From contig CM032133.1 in NCBI GenBank assembly GCA_018894105.1, forward strand, positions 15,948,501 through 16,012,500: a DNA stretch of 64,000 bases, read 5' to 3'. Position 1 is the first letter of the stretch. Every line of letters starts with the position of its first letter. The notes beneath the pieces were generated by a model. The model was not told the origin of the DNA. It ran no database searches and saw only the letters and a program-made list of their open reading frames with translations. Of the stretch, positions 33,426 to 45,575 are shown in pieces. The translations under genes were made by a program, and so were the position numbers. This DNA comes from Jacaranda mimosifolia. Lineage: Eukaryota > Streptophyta > Magnoliopsida > Lamiales > Bignoniaceae.

Positions 33426-34898
33426 ATGCTTCACTAACACTAACTCTAAGCTACCATCAAAGCAAACAAGAATCCTTAATAATCTAATGATCATGCCTTT
33501 TACATATTGATGGAGAGTAGTGTAGATAATATTTTGGGAAGTTCGATAAGAATCATATCAAAATACAATAGTGATCAAAGTTAGAATCATAGAAAATAAA
33601 TAATTAGACCAGAGGCCACGATAATTAAGAAAAGAACATTCGTTCATGCACTATAAATTATGAAAATTGGCGAAACCTCTCAAAAACATATAGAGAGCTC
33701 CAAATTTCATTGAAAGGATTTCGACTCAATAAAGTAAAAGAACGAGTGAAATTTCAAACTTGTAAAATTTGGCTTGCAAAATTATGTATAGTTAAAATTT
33801 TAAAATTTAATGAGTTCCAAGTATGCATCAAACTTTTGTTCTAATAATTGTATGATCTTTTTAGATTACTTATTCTTATGTTTGATATGGAAAATTACCT
33901 CTATGATTTGTATTGATTTCAGTCTCTCTTAATCGGTACTGAAGCATTTTTTACAATATATTATTTTTGTGAAGACAATGTTGCCCTTGGTAAAAAAGCC
34001 CAACCGAACATAATCCTCTCTTCACTTCCATTCAACCAACAATAGAAATTCTCCTCAACTTAATATCGATTTGGCCAAGGAGAAAACCCTTCTCCATACA
34101 TTTCCACACAAAATTTTACACGAAGCCTTCTCTACAGCACCAATGGTCTTCGTTAGCCTTTATTGTATTTTGTAGAGACAAAAGCTTCCACCCTTATTGT
34201 GTAATTCGGCAACACTAAAGGTTCCTGTGTATTTTATTTTTTTACTGTTCCTACACAAATATGTTACACAAAATAATTGTCTGATTTTTTATATTATTCC
34301 ATGTCTAATTGGTCTTAAAATTCCTGAAATGGGTAGAATTTAGCACTCATTAAAACATCATATCCCTATTCTCAACAAAAATAAGAATGTTCAAGTAATT
34401 AATATAATACTATTGTTCCTCATTACAGAATTCCCAGAACGTGAGTCTTAGAAAGCAAAAATAAGAATGTTCACATTGATTTACATATTAGGTTTAGCCT
34501 TCTTCAAACTTTATAATTGATTGAGCATTTTAAACATAAATTAGTGATTTCAGGTTTTCAAATTGATTTCATTCTTGAGATACATATGGCTTTTCCTTGA
34601 ATCTTAACTACAAGATGTGAGTGTTAAGCAATGATCCATATAATTTGCTAAATACTGTAAGTTTTGGATATTAATTTCATAGTTAATTTGTAATAAATCA
34701 AATCCAGGCAGCATTCAACTTTGTGTAATTCAAATGGGATACTCATTTTGGTTCTCCAGGTGACTAAATATTGTTGCATTGATATTTGTAACAGAGCAAT
34801 TTTTTGCTCCAACATGTGAGTTCATGTTGTAATTTGAATGTACGTCATTTTGGAATGTCGACTCATGTTGATATTATATATACTTGTTGCTTTTACAA
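33426..34898. other. Intergenic, no gene seen
   Basis: A/T-rich DNA with no recognisable frame, LTR or inverted repeat. A fragment AAAATAAGAATGTTCA occurs twice (about 34377 and 34457). Confidence 0.4.
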
Positions 34899-34909
34899 CT
34901 TATATTTAA

Positions 34910-35822
34910 GGGTTAAATACAATTTATCCCCTTAAACTATTTTGCTAGTTGCATTTACCCCCTAAACTACCAAATGTAACAAATCCCCCTCCACTTAACA
35001 GCAATAGACAGAAAATATAAGAGAGAAGAATTATGTATGTATTTTACTTGATATTCCAAATATATGCATCATCTACATAAACCAAAAAATTATGTCTTGA
35101 TATGTGTGCTTGCTTGAGAAAAACAACTTCAGTGAAAAAAGAAAGAAAAGAGGTCATTTCACGAAATTGTGTGGGAAAGAAACAAAGTCCAATAACATAG
35201 TTTAGGAATTTCATAAATTAGTGAAAAGACTGAGGGTTTTCATCTTTGAGAAAAAAGCTAGGTTTTTTTCTTTTTTTGCTGCAGTTCATAAAAATTATTT
35301 TATGGGTTTAACATTATGTTCTTGCATGTGTGATAGAGCTTAGGGATTGTAGAAATTAGGCCATGCAAGTACAAACATCTTTATGATGGTATATGTTGGA
35401 ATATTTTGTGAAAATTATGAATATTTTACTATGTTATATCATGTCGCTTTTTTGTGAATTTGAAAAAGAACTACTAGACATCTTAAGACTTGAATCACAA
35501 TTATACTAAAAATAATATATAGATAAAGAGAAAATGTTAAAAATTGAAGAAGCAAATTACTGACTTTGAATGCAAAATGATGAATTTTGTGAGCAAAATT
35601 ATGAAATTGTAAGATGCAAACTACTGAGGAAAAGGACACGTTTGTCTTAAAAAAAATGCAATGGGTATAAAGCCATTGGATTAGTAACATGCTGCCACAT
35701 CAACAAATGCTAATGGAATGGCACAATTTCCGTTAAGTAGATGGAGGTTTTTGTTACGTTTGGTAGTTTAGGGGAGTAAATGCGACTAGCATAATAGTTT
35801 AAGGGGGTAAACTATATTTAAC
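34910..35822. mobile_element. Non-autonomous MULE, 913 bp
   Basis: Flanked by 11-bp direct repeats CTTATATTTAA (34899-34909 and 35823-35833). The ends are inverted repeats of about 95 bp: left GGGTTAAATACAATTTATCC, CCTTAAACTATTTTGCTAGT, TGCATTTACCCCCTAAACTA; right, read on the other strand, GTTAAATATAGTTTACCCCC, TTAAACTATTATGCTAGTCG, CATTTACTCCCCTAAACTAC. Long inverted repeats with a 9-11-bp duplication are typical of Mutator elements. The interior has no transposase; short minus-strand frames are not recognisable. Confidence 0.85.
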
Positions 35823-36121
35823 CTTATATTTAACTTAATATGATATGATAATTTGTTGATTTTGCTACTCAGTGGAAAGAATGAATCTCAAATACCTATT
35901 TGCTTTTATGCATTAACATTAGAAATAATGCTTGTAGATTTGTATGAGTTTGGATTACCCTATTTTATATATAATTAGATTCATAAATGGGTTGTGTTGT
36001 ATGTTAATCCGTCATTAAGAATCATTATTTGTGCTTAGCTGTATATGAGTAATAATTATGACATATTGGTGTAAATTTTGTGTAAAGTGCAATGATTCTA
36101 AAGTCATCGCTCCAATGTCCC

Positions 36122-39100
36122 TAGAGGTGTCAAATGAGCCGGGCCAAGCCAGCCCGGCTCGTTTAACAAATGGTTAATGGCGGTCTCGGGCCGAGCCGGC
36201 CAGCTAGCGGGCCATTCACGTTCTGGACTGTGACAGGCTGAAAATTAAAAAGTCCGGCTCAGCTTAAAACCAACCCACTATATAGGCGAGCCGAGCTAGG
36301 CGGTCCGGCTTGCGGGTTGGCCCGCGAGTTTATTTATTTATTTATTTATTTTAAAATGAATTTAAAATTTTGAAGTTTTTATATTTATGTGATTTTTAAT
36401 ATTTTACAACACTTAAATTTTTATAAAAACTTAGAAATTTATACTTATATTAATTTTTTTTTATCAATTATATTTTTCCAAAAACACCACCAAATAAGGT
36501 GGTGAGGGGTTTGGCACGGACCCCTTTACCCGTCATTAATTTAGAAAAAATAATTACATAGAGGTGGATTTGACCAAACCTCTAAATGAAAGTACATAAT
36601 AATAAATAAAAAAAATAAATAGATAAATAAATTTGTAATATTTAAACATCTAAACATGTCCAATGATAAACCGGTCGTTCACTCAAGTGATCTAAATCGC
36701 TCTCGGATTGAGATGCGATGGTGGATGCTATATCAAGCCATTCTTCATCGTCTTCTTCAAATTGAGGTAATATGGTCTTCACCTTTCTCAAATTTTTGTT
36801 TCTATACTCTTGGTCTAGCCAATCCTTCCAAAGAATACAAAACTTGATCGAATTGGACTTTAACCGCGATCTTGTATCAGTCAATGTGCGCTTGCCCGCA
36901 CTAAAGGCACTTTCGGATGCCGCCATCGACATTTGAGGTGCAAGTACATCTCGAGCAATGCATGAAAGAATTGGATACACTTTAGCATTATTCTTCCACC
37001 ACTCTAACACGTCAAATCCTTCATAGTCTTCTTCACATGCATTTTGTAAATATAGCAATATCTCCACGCTACTTTCGGGTCTTGAGCTTGACGGTTTTTC
37101 ATTCATCAAATTACCTAAAGATACAAACATTCCTCTTTTTCTAGTAGATGGCCGTTGCGTACCTACATGCATTTATCCTATCCCACAATTTTGACTATAA
37201 ACACTATACAAATTTTTCAAAATATCTAAAATTCTTGTTTTTTCTTCTTCATAGTTAAAATCCTCATTAAGTATAAAATCATTATATTTTTGCATTAATA
37301 CAACACACATATCTAACTTTAATCTAGGACCTAAAACACTTGAAATAATTGCTATGTAGGGTATTTTTTCATAATACTTGAGAAAATTTTTTTCCATTGC
37401 ACAAATTACTTCACTTAAATGTTCATCATATCTATGATTATCAAATAATTGAGCAATTTCATATAGTTTATATAATAACAAGTTAGATGTTGGATAAAAA
37501 TGACTGGACATAATTTTGTTTTTATCATTAAATATTTGAAGAAGTGGAGCAACAACTTCCACAATATCCCAATCCACATCATGCAAAAATGGTTCACCAT
37601 AATCATCAAACATTTCTTTATTACAAAATTCACTAATTATTTGACGATAAGGCATTGCCTCACTAAGCATTCTATATGTAGAGTTCCACCTATGTTGAGT
37701 ATCTAAGTAAGGAATTACAAATCTTGTCCTACGGTCTTGACAAAATCTTTTATATTCTTGTGTTCTAACTGATGAAGCCATAATATGTGTTAAAGCATTT
37801 CTAATTTTATCTACCGAAAAATCCATTTTTTCTAAACCATCTTTACAACATAAATGAATAATATGACAAAAACATCTAACATGAAAAAAAAATACCATTT
37901 TTTAAAGGGTCTATTAATTTAACTAATTCCCTTACGGCAGATGTATTATTAGATGCATTATCAAAAGACATAGACATAACTTTATCCATTAATTTCAAAC
38001 CCCTAAGGCAATCTCTAATTGCTTCATAAATATGAATACCCGTATGGGGATGATCAAGTTGTTGAAATTCAATTATTGTTTCTTGCATGCACCAATTATC
38101 ATCAATCCAATGAGCCGTAACACATAAATAATGCAAATTGCCTCTACCTAACCACATATCGGATGTAAAAGAAACTCTACATTTCAAATTATCAAAAATT
38201 TCAGTTAAATTTAAAATTTTCGCTAAATATTGTTTATACCCATCATCATAGCAAGTGTTACGTGAAATGGGTTTATAAGCCGGTTGTAAATACATTTGAT
38301 TATATCTAGTTACTAATTCATTTTTGGCATAAGTAAAAGGTAACTCATTTTGTACAACTAATCTAGATAAGCCTATTCTCATATTTTCTTAACTATATCT
38401 CCAACTTTGTAGCTCGCCCGATTCATTTCGATAAAGTTGTGATTGACCCTCTACCCCCACACCCTCTTCATTCCAACCCGGATGATGAGTGTCTAAATGT
38501 CTTTTAATTGTACTCGTTCCACCTCCTTTTTTATGTTTATAAACTGCACGACAAATTTTACAATGCACCGAATCGGGTGGGCCAATAGCTATACATTTCC
38601 ATACATCACTAGTTAATCTTCTTTTTTTATTCCCATGTGTATCATTATGTGTGTCACTATCATCGGGCGCTTGTGTGTCACTATCATCGAGTGCTTGTGT
38701 TTCATCATCATCGTGTAGGGGGTTTTCTTCATCTATTATATCGGTAGTGGGATGATATTGTTCTTGTGATTCAGTATTATGCAAATATGTGGGTGTTTGT
38801 GCAATAAAATTATATTCTTTCATATTTAAATTACATTCCATATGATATCGGGCCGTAGAACTAGAAGATGAGGGAGGGGTAGTAGTAGGTCTTAGGGTCG
38901 GTTCTATAGATTGATGACTAGTACTACGCCTAACGGGTTGAGTGGAGGGACGAATTGAGGAGTCATTTAAAGGAGAATGTTGGTCTACCCTCGGAGGGGC
39001 CGTAGAGCGACTACAAGTTTTTTTATTTTTAGAACTACTAGCAAGATTCAAAAATTTCTTCATTTTTATAATCAACTAAATATGAACAATTAACAATTAA

Positions 39101-39959
39101 AATTCACAAAGATTAACACACAAATTAAATTGTAAAAAAAGGATAGATGTTACCGTAAAAGACGTAATAATAATTAAGAAGTCGCAATTTGATACACCAC
39201 CATTCACGGCTCCATGAAGTAGCAAATTGATAGACCTCTATTCAAAGCTCCACCAAATAAATTTAATCATATGTACGAAATGAATAAAAGATATAATTTA
39301 TTTATAAATTATTAGATTAGAGAGAAATTGAGAAATTGTAGAATAAGAAATAAAATTTTAGAATATTGGAGGCTTCAAAGATTTGGAAGAAATTGAGAGA
39401 TTTGATAGGAAACATTTTTATTACAAATGACCACTATTTTTGAAAAAAAAAAAAGAGAGGGAGAAGCAAATTGTTGCTAGCTGCTAAATTGACCGTTGGC
39501 CAATGGCCAATGGTCAATTTATTGAAAGTAGCCGTTACATATTGTAACGGCTACTTTCCCTTTCTTTTTTTTTATAATTTATAATTTATAATTTAAAAAT
39601 TAAAATTTCTTAATTATTGATTTATACATTTATAAACTAATAAATTATAAATTATAAATTCTTAATTATAAATTATAAATTAATAATTTTTAAAAATTAA
39701 TAATTTGTAATTTGTAATTTAAAAATTATAAATTCTTAAATTTTTAAAAATTATAATTTATAATTTAAATTAAAAAAATATTGCGGGCTAAGCGTGCTAG
39801 CCCACAAGCCTGGGCTAGCCCATGGTCCTTCATGGTCTGCAAGCCGAATCAGTCCCGGGTTGCAAAATTTTAGCTCAAGGTGGGTTTTCAAGCGAGCCGG
39901 TCCAGCCCAGCCCATATTAAAAAATTAAACGAACCGCCCGGCCCGTTTTGACACCTCTG
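36122..39959 (-). mobile_element. hAT transposon, 3.8 kb, near complete
   Basis: 8-bp duplication AATGTCCC at 36114-36121 and 39960-39967. Ends: TAGAGGTGTCAAATGAGCC at the left; on the other strand from 39959, CAGAGGTGTCAAAACGGGCC. The first and last 200 bp are G/C-rich with many GGCCGGCC/AGCCCG/GGGCTGG words, typical subterminal binding repeats of hAT elements, while the next parts are extremely A/T-rich. One transposase gene fills the centre on the minus strand. Both ends and the duplication are intact, so it might still be moved in trans, although its own transposase is broken. Confidence 0.95.
36642..39075 (-). pseudogene. hAT transposase, two stops and a frameshift
   Basis: About 810 codons. 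The N-terminus is Ser/Thr-rich, followed by a BED-type zinc finger (CKIC...HLDTHH, about residues 165-205). Core motifs follow in order: FTSDMW (first catalytic Asp), SFDNASNN (second Asp), RCFCHIIHL, HRWNSTYRML, and a C-terminal hAT dimerisation domain, LEWWKNNAKVYPILSCIARD to AASESAFSAGKRTLTDTRSR. The enzyme would cut and paste the element by hairpin formation in flanking DNA. Damage: an in-frame TAA at 38389-38391, a one-base shift in a poly-T run near 37880-37890 (minus-strand sense), and an in-frame TAA at 37173-37175. Otherwise the protein is collinear and complete to LDHLSERPVYHWTCLDV, so loss of function looks recent. Confidence 0.92.
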
Positions 39960-40484
39960 AATGTCCCTATGATGGAGGTCCAATGGTGCTTCGTCAATCC
40001 AACACAATATAGAATCCAAGCAAGTGATTCTATAAATGTCCCAAGGAAAATAATCACGTTGGCCATTTCATTTACTGGGATGTATGCCTAGGGGTACCGT
40101 GGTAGCATTCATATCAATGGATCCCACAATGCACTTTCATGGTCTTTCAGTCTGGGTGCCTATGTTCAGAGTCCTTTAACTTGTAAAGACACAAAGCCAC
40201 ATGAAAGTGGATGCCTTGACCATGCCGAGCAAAGTAAAAGTTCACGTACAGGTCTTTCAAATCATAATTCTTTTATTCAATGGCCTGAGTTAGTTAATCT
40301 TCCAAACCATAACATGAAATCTGTTATGATCTTTGGTGGTTGTCTTAGTTGCGGCTCTGTTATCATTGTTGCTCTTGTTTCACTTTTGTTGGGTTTGGTG
40401 ATTGGAAAGCTTGTGTCGTATTTTCAAGGTTTCTTGGTATGCATAGTTGGTGGTGAAAATATATATGTGATGCAACTTTCATAG

Positions 40485-41919
40485 TAGGTTTATGCAAGCT
40501 TTGTATGCCTTTGAACTATGAATATAGTATGTAATATTTGTTTTCCATTCTCTTTGCATAGTCCCAAATATAATATGGAATGTTTAAACCTTGAATATAT
40601 TATGGAATCAAATTATGTGAAAAAGTTAGGTTTTTGAAGTGAAGAAGAATTGTGTGAGTAAATATTTGGAAGGACTTCTCCATTATGATAGTAGCATAAA
40701 TAGATATTGTGATAGATTAGTTTTCCATTGAGCTGTTTGTGTATGTCACTTGAAATATGATTCCACCCTAAAGCCTCAATTAATAATAAATTGGGACTGT
40801 TGGTGCATGCATCCTTATTTTTTCAATTGAGAAAGCTAAAATGACACATAGCTGCAAGTCCTTTGTTTTAAGCACATTAAGGACAAAATGTTAGAATTGA
40901 AGCAATTTTGAAACTATACTTAGTAGTAGTAGTGGCCATCTGAGCTACTTGACTAAATTCCTGGCTGGATTTTTGCATATTGGAGTTATGATTGAACAAG
41001 CTTTGAAAAGTTTTAAAGGGTTTCATTAACTGTCTGATCCTCTTTAGGCTTTGATTAGTTTGCTTTTGGGTTATTTATCTCAAGTATGGTAGAAAAACAT
41101 TGAGAATTATTTTCATGCAATTATATAACTAAGATATATTATTCTACTAATGTTCAATTGGAGAACATCTATGGATTTGTCTTGTGCTTTCTAAAATGAA
41201 AACTATATTGCGAAAAAGAACTAAGTCCCATGAAGCAAGAAAGGTATTATATTAATTAAAGATAAATAGAAAACAAAACAAGTAATAAAATTAGTTCAAA
41301 ATAAGTTTATTTTATGTGAATGAGGACAAAACAAGGCTTAATTAATTCAAATAGGGACTTGATGAGGCTTTATTAGTTCAAAGTGTGATTTAAGGACATA
41401 ATGTTTTAATTGAAGCAACATCTTTGTCCATATTATGATTCATTTCTCGTTAAAGATAACCAAACTAAAATGCACCATAGGATAGATGGGGCTTAATTAC
41501 TCCAATTCCTCCTATTGTCGCTTGCAAACAAAAAACAAATAACTGTATAGTATCATCCAAATCTGTGCACCCAGAAAAAGGAAAAAAAAATAGAAAAGTT
41601 GCATTCCAGAATCTTCGCAAGCATTTTGCAGCCTTGCACCACATGCCAAACCAAATCCATGTGACTTTTGCTATATTTTAGACTACTTTATTTATCAAAA
41701 TAGACAATTGAAAGATAACTTAATGAAGGGTTGTGCCTGGGTCTTGTCACATGATATGGAAATTATATGAAAAACGTAATATTAATTTGAATCTATGCAA
41801 GTAGATTGGCCTGACAAAGTGTGTTAGTCATATAAATTCTCTCCTTTTGTGTCAAATACAAAATAATTACATTGAATAATTTCATAGCTACAAGAAATCC
41901 CCAAAGTTAGGAACAAATT
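40485..41919. other. Intergenic, no gene seen
   Basis: A/T-rich DNA without recognisable frame or repeat structure. Confidence 0.4.
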
Positions 41920-42877
41920 TTGTACGTGGCGCCATGGGTGGAGGAAATTGACAAAGAGTTCATCAACTGACTTGTGAAGTATGCTCGATTGGATGGGAGA
42001 TCTCTAGGCCAATTCGATGTTGTTGTCATTCGTTCATGCATTCACTTGGTTAATGCAAAGTTTGGGACCAACTTCATTATAAAGATGCGAGCATGTGTTT
42101 TAAGAATCTGCAGTAAAGAGATGTTGTGTTTGGGTTTTCAATTTCTCTAAACCTAATAAATTACAATGAAGATCACAATATCATGATAGCCGAAGCTTAC
42201 ATTTAGGACTACATTACCATGGCAATGTTTACTTTATGCATAATTTTTTTATTACGTGTTAAATGGTTGGCTAACAAGATCTAATGTTTTTCTATTTAGC
42301 TTGTAGAAATACCTAATATTTAAGGCATACATGACAAAAGGAGAGGCTCATTGGTCATAATTATGTGAGATCTTTGATCATCCCAAGTCGATTAATCTTT
42401 TTGCAGAGTCGGACATAATTTATATTTTTTATGATAGTCGAACCGATCCAAATGAGCCCATGAACAACAATATCACCTTGCCATGGCTACCCCTACACAC
42501 GTCGATATAAACCCTTTTCCCTTTTCATCATCCTTCTGGAGCAATTTGGACAAAGTTTATGGCCATGATGATGCAAGCCAAAACTCTGTGAAGTTGATAA
42601 ATCCTTTTCCATCTTTGATTCTACCCACAAATCCATTCTCTAAGTATATGATGACCTATGGACAGAAGAAGATGATAGAAAAATATTTGAAATTATGAAT
42701 CTCTCCCCAGATGGAGATCCAACAAGCTCCTATGTGTCTTCCTCCAATGGCCGAAACGCCATGGCAACAAGTGAGATTTATGTTTCCCATGTGACGATGT
42801 TGTGTGTTCCCACCCCTATGCATCAATGCTATTATCATCATAGTTTGTGTTACTATACTCCATTGCCGTTTGTTTGA
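41920..42877 (+). pseudogene. MYB/SANT-like gene remnant
   Basis: At about 41940-42120 the frame shows VEEIDKEFIN, stop, LVKYARLDGRSLGQFDVVVI, RSCIHLVNAKFGTNF, resembling the MYB/SANT-like (Myb_DNA-bind_3-type) domain of plant proteins that accompany PIF/Harbinger elements or are host-derived (pattern: W..E.D..FI..LV..A..G.R..G.F...V......N..FGTNF). Two later open frames (42483-42698 MATPTHVDINPFPF..., and 42695-42877 NLSPDGDPTSSYVSSSN...) could be its low-complexity C-terminus but carry no domain. Stops and shifts break it. The domain call is from memory of related proteins, hence moderate. Confidence 0.4.
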
Positions 42878-44270
42878 ATAGACGAGCATAAACATTATTG
42901 CTCTATAACTTAGTGTTGGCTTTGATGTTCCTTTTATTGTGTTCAATATGTATCCCATTGTGATGTTGTTGTCAGTAGAATTTTTATCAAGTTGTTTTTC
43001 CATATTATTACTTATTATATTATAGCATTTCTTGTTATATTTTCACATTAGCTATGTTATTTATTTTTTACCTGCAAGTTGCATGTAAAAGCATTTGTAT
43101 GATAGTTAAATTATCATGTCTGTACCCAAAGATAATCATCTTAGAACTTGTTTAATAACAAAAATAGTATGGAAATAAATGCTTTTCAGTAGAGTCAGAT
43201 GGTTCTGGAAACTAAAGATGCAGACTATCTTCATCCTGCTTTAATCTTGTCACATCCTAAATCTTAGACACTATTTAGCAAGTTAGAAAATTGAAACTTA
43301 GACACTATTTATATGTTCTACATATTTCTTTCAAAGTTTCTCACAAAGTATGAGTTTTAAAGCATATGGTTGTCTATAACTAAGAAATTCTAGCATAAAA
43401 CTTTCTAGTTCATGAATAAAAATCTTTCTTTCATAATCTTTGACCAATTGTAGCTTATTGAAGCTACAATAATGGGACACTGACATTGGAGCAAAAATTA
43501 GTCTTACTACCATATAACTATCCGTTTGGCTTTCTTTCATATTCACAGGAATTTTAAACAACTTCTACACCAATTGCTATATCTCCTGGAGTTAGTGCCT
43601 CATCCTACAATTGTGAGTATTTCAAATAACCAAAAATAATAGAAAATTGAAAAACTTTATAAAAGACAAACAAGTTCCCAACTCATCTTTCTAAGAAATA
43701 ACCAAATATGACCTTCTGGATAACCGAAAATATGTATATGATATTTTCAATTAATCTTATCACTCTAACAAAAATTAAAAATCAATCACAAATAATCAAA
43801 TAGGTTCCAGAGCACGGAAAACAACAAGTCATGTTATCCTCATTTGCCAAGCTATTAACTTACTTCATTCCAGTAATTGTTATGCTAAATAACAAAGAGC
43901 AAAACCCAGTCACAAATAGTCAAATATGTTATAGACCATTAAAAAAAGGTGTCTAGTAAAGAGCAAGCTCATCTGCATAGCTATTAACACAATTACAAAT
44001 TTAGGAACTTAGCAAAATTTACCTCATGATACAAGGTAAAGGGCTTCTAATGACATCATAGAGAACCAGATAAGTCTAAACAAAGACTGCTGATATTCTT
44101 CTTTTTGATGGCAAGGCCATATGCAATATTCGACATTTTGGAATAGCAAATATAAGTCTGGCTGCAAACCATAAGAGTAAACAAAGACAAAAAAACTTCA
44201 AAAACTGCAGTTCCAAGGCATTGCAACCACACAAAAATTAATTGTTACCCATTGACTACAATGCTTGCTA
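42878..44270. other. Intergenic, no gene seen
   Basis: A/T-rich. Two related blocks (AGTCACAAATAGTCAAATATG near 43910 and AATCACAAATAATCAAATAGG near 43786) hint at an old local duplication. No gene. Confidence 0.4.
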
Positions 44271-44275
44271 GCTTT

Positions 44276-45438
44276 AAAGATACTCTTTTAGGTTACACTT
44301 AAACATAAACATCGAGTAGCAGTGAGAAAAGTATAAGAGCATCCCAAGGTACCACCTAGTTTGAGTGCAAAGTACCAAATAGTAGCAAGAGCACAAAAAT
44401 AGATCTTGCCTCTTTGGGTATCCCCTAAAAAGCATCCATGTCCACTTTATTGTGCACCAAACGATGAGTAGCAGTGATCTGGTCATCCAAAGACAGATTT
44501 GGAATCTTAGAAATTTCTTGAAATAAATATATCTTAAGAGATGAATCAATGTTAGCGGCGGAGGCGGCAGTTGTATGAGCTTGTCAGCGAAATCTCCAAG
44601 GGTTATTTTTGTGTCTTCTAGTAGTGTCCCCATTATCTTCTCAAAATCAATGTTACATAGTTTGATCCTATTTCGTTTGCCAGAGAAGGATGACTTATTC
44701 TTTGAACCAGACCCGGATGGGGGAGTGATAGAAACATCATCATTTTCAACAATATTTCAGTGGAAAATCCAGTAGCTATCTTGACATTCCAGCTAACATG
44801 TCTCCATCGGGCATAGTAGAACTATGTAACAACTTTTGAACAATATCAGCCACATCAAAAGATTGCTCACTGATTGCCTTATCATTTCCAAAGATCTCAA
44901 CCCAACTATTGTACCATGGATGTGGGTTTTCCCTAAGATGGGCCGCATCAAGTTGCACTTAGTCAATATGAACATGTACATAAGTACTCTTTTATTTTAT
45001 TCCAGAATAATATAAAGTAATTTAAAATAAATTAAAGGTACCAATTAGTACCTTCACATATTTTGCCCAAACTGATTCAGACTCCACAATTATCATATGC
45101 ATTGTGGGGTCCATTGTAGCTCCACTATCTCCATTACAACCAAGTATACATTTTAGAATAAAATATGTCTTTTTGCATACTTGTAACTTGGATTTTATAT
45201 GTTTCACTAAGATGCCACCATTGGGGGATTTTTCGCCGATCATAGACTCTAGTCTCACCATGTAGCCACCTTTAAAAAATCCATCGCAATGCCATCCACC
45301 TATATGCAAGCTATTCAATGCATTTATTAGAGCCTACTCCTCTTGATGGGTCTAAAAATGTCGTGATGCAAAGGTTGCTTTACTTAATCTATCTGTGCTG
45401 TGAGATGAGCACCAAGATTGCGCCATAACTTGTGACAT
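44276..45438 (-). pseudogene. PIF/Harbinger MYB-like accessory protein, broken
   Basis: The minus-strand frame from an ATG at 45438 leads, past a stop, to THQEE-stop-ALINALNSLH, GGWHCDGFFKGGYMVRLESM, GEKSPNGGILVKHIKSKLQV and CKKTYFILKCILG. This is the Myb_DNA-bind_3 domain of the second protein of plant PIF/Harbinger elements (WT..EE.AL...L.ELH.NGW..D.GF..GY...LE). After a probable small intron (about 45045-44965) comes QLDAAHLRENPHPWYNSWVE, IFGNDKAISEQSFDVADI, then SSFSGKRNRIKLCN and, in shifted frames, a tail like the ISxIPxLSxxDxIxAxxxI...K.DxFxxIP motif. In live elements this protein brings transposase to the nucleus and to the ends. At least two stops and a shift make it inactive. Confidence 0.7.
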
Positions 45439-45575
45439 TAACAATGTTAGTTTAAAATTGTTACATTTAATACAAGATAGATAAATATTCGTAACTAGCA
45501 ATTCATATGTGCACGTTCAAACTAAATACACGGATGCATATCAGAAAAATGAAGTCAATGCAATGCATTTTATAT

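Larger units (their letters stand above)
36092..40484 (+). pseudogene. GRF zinc-finger gene split by hAT element
   Basis: Only 36092-36121 and 39968-40484 belong to this gene. Removing the hAT element and one copy of its duplication leaves a continuous frame: MILKSSLQCPYDGGPMVLR, then NPSK, FYKCPKENNHVGHFIYWDVC. This fits the GRF zinc finger (C..G...RxSxTxxNPxRxFYxCPxxxxxxHFxYWxxxC) of small plant proteins like At4g04775. Two codons inside the finger are now stops (TAG and TGA). Further on, in a shifted frame, lies a tail reading NHNMKSVMIFGGCLSCGSVI, then a strongly hydrophobic segment VALVSLLLGLVIGKLV (40300-40484), as in GRF proteins with a C-terminal membrane anchor. The middle (40090-40300) is frame-damaged. 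The function of such GRF proteins is poorly known; binding of single-stranded nucleic acid is proposed for the domain. The gene is dead here. Confidence 0.7.
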
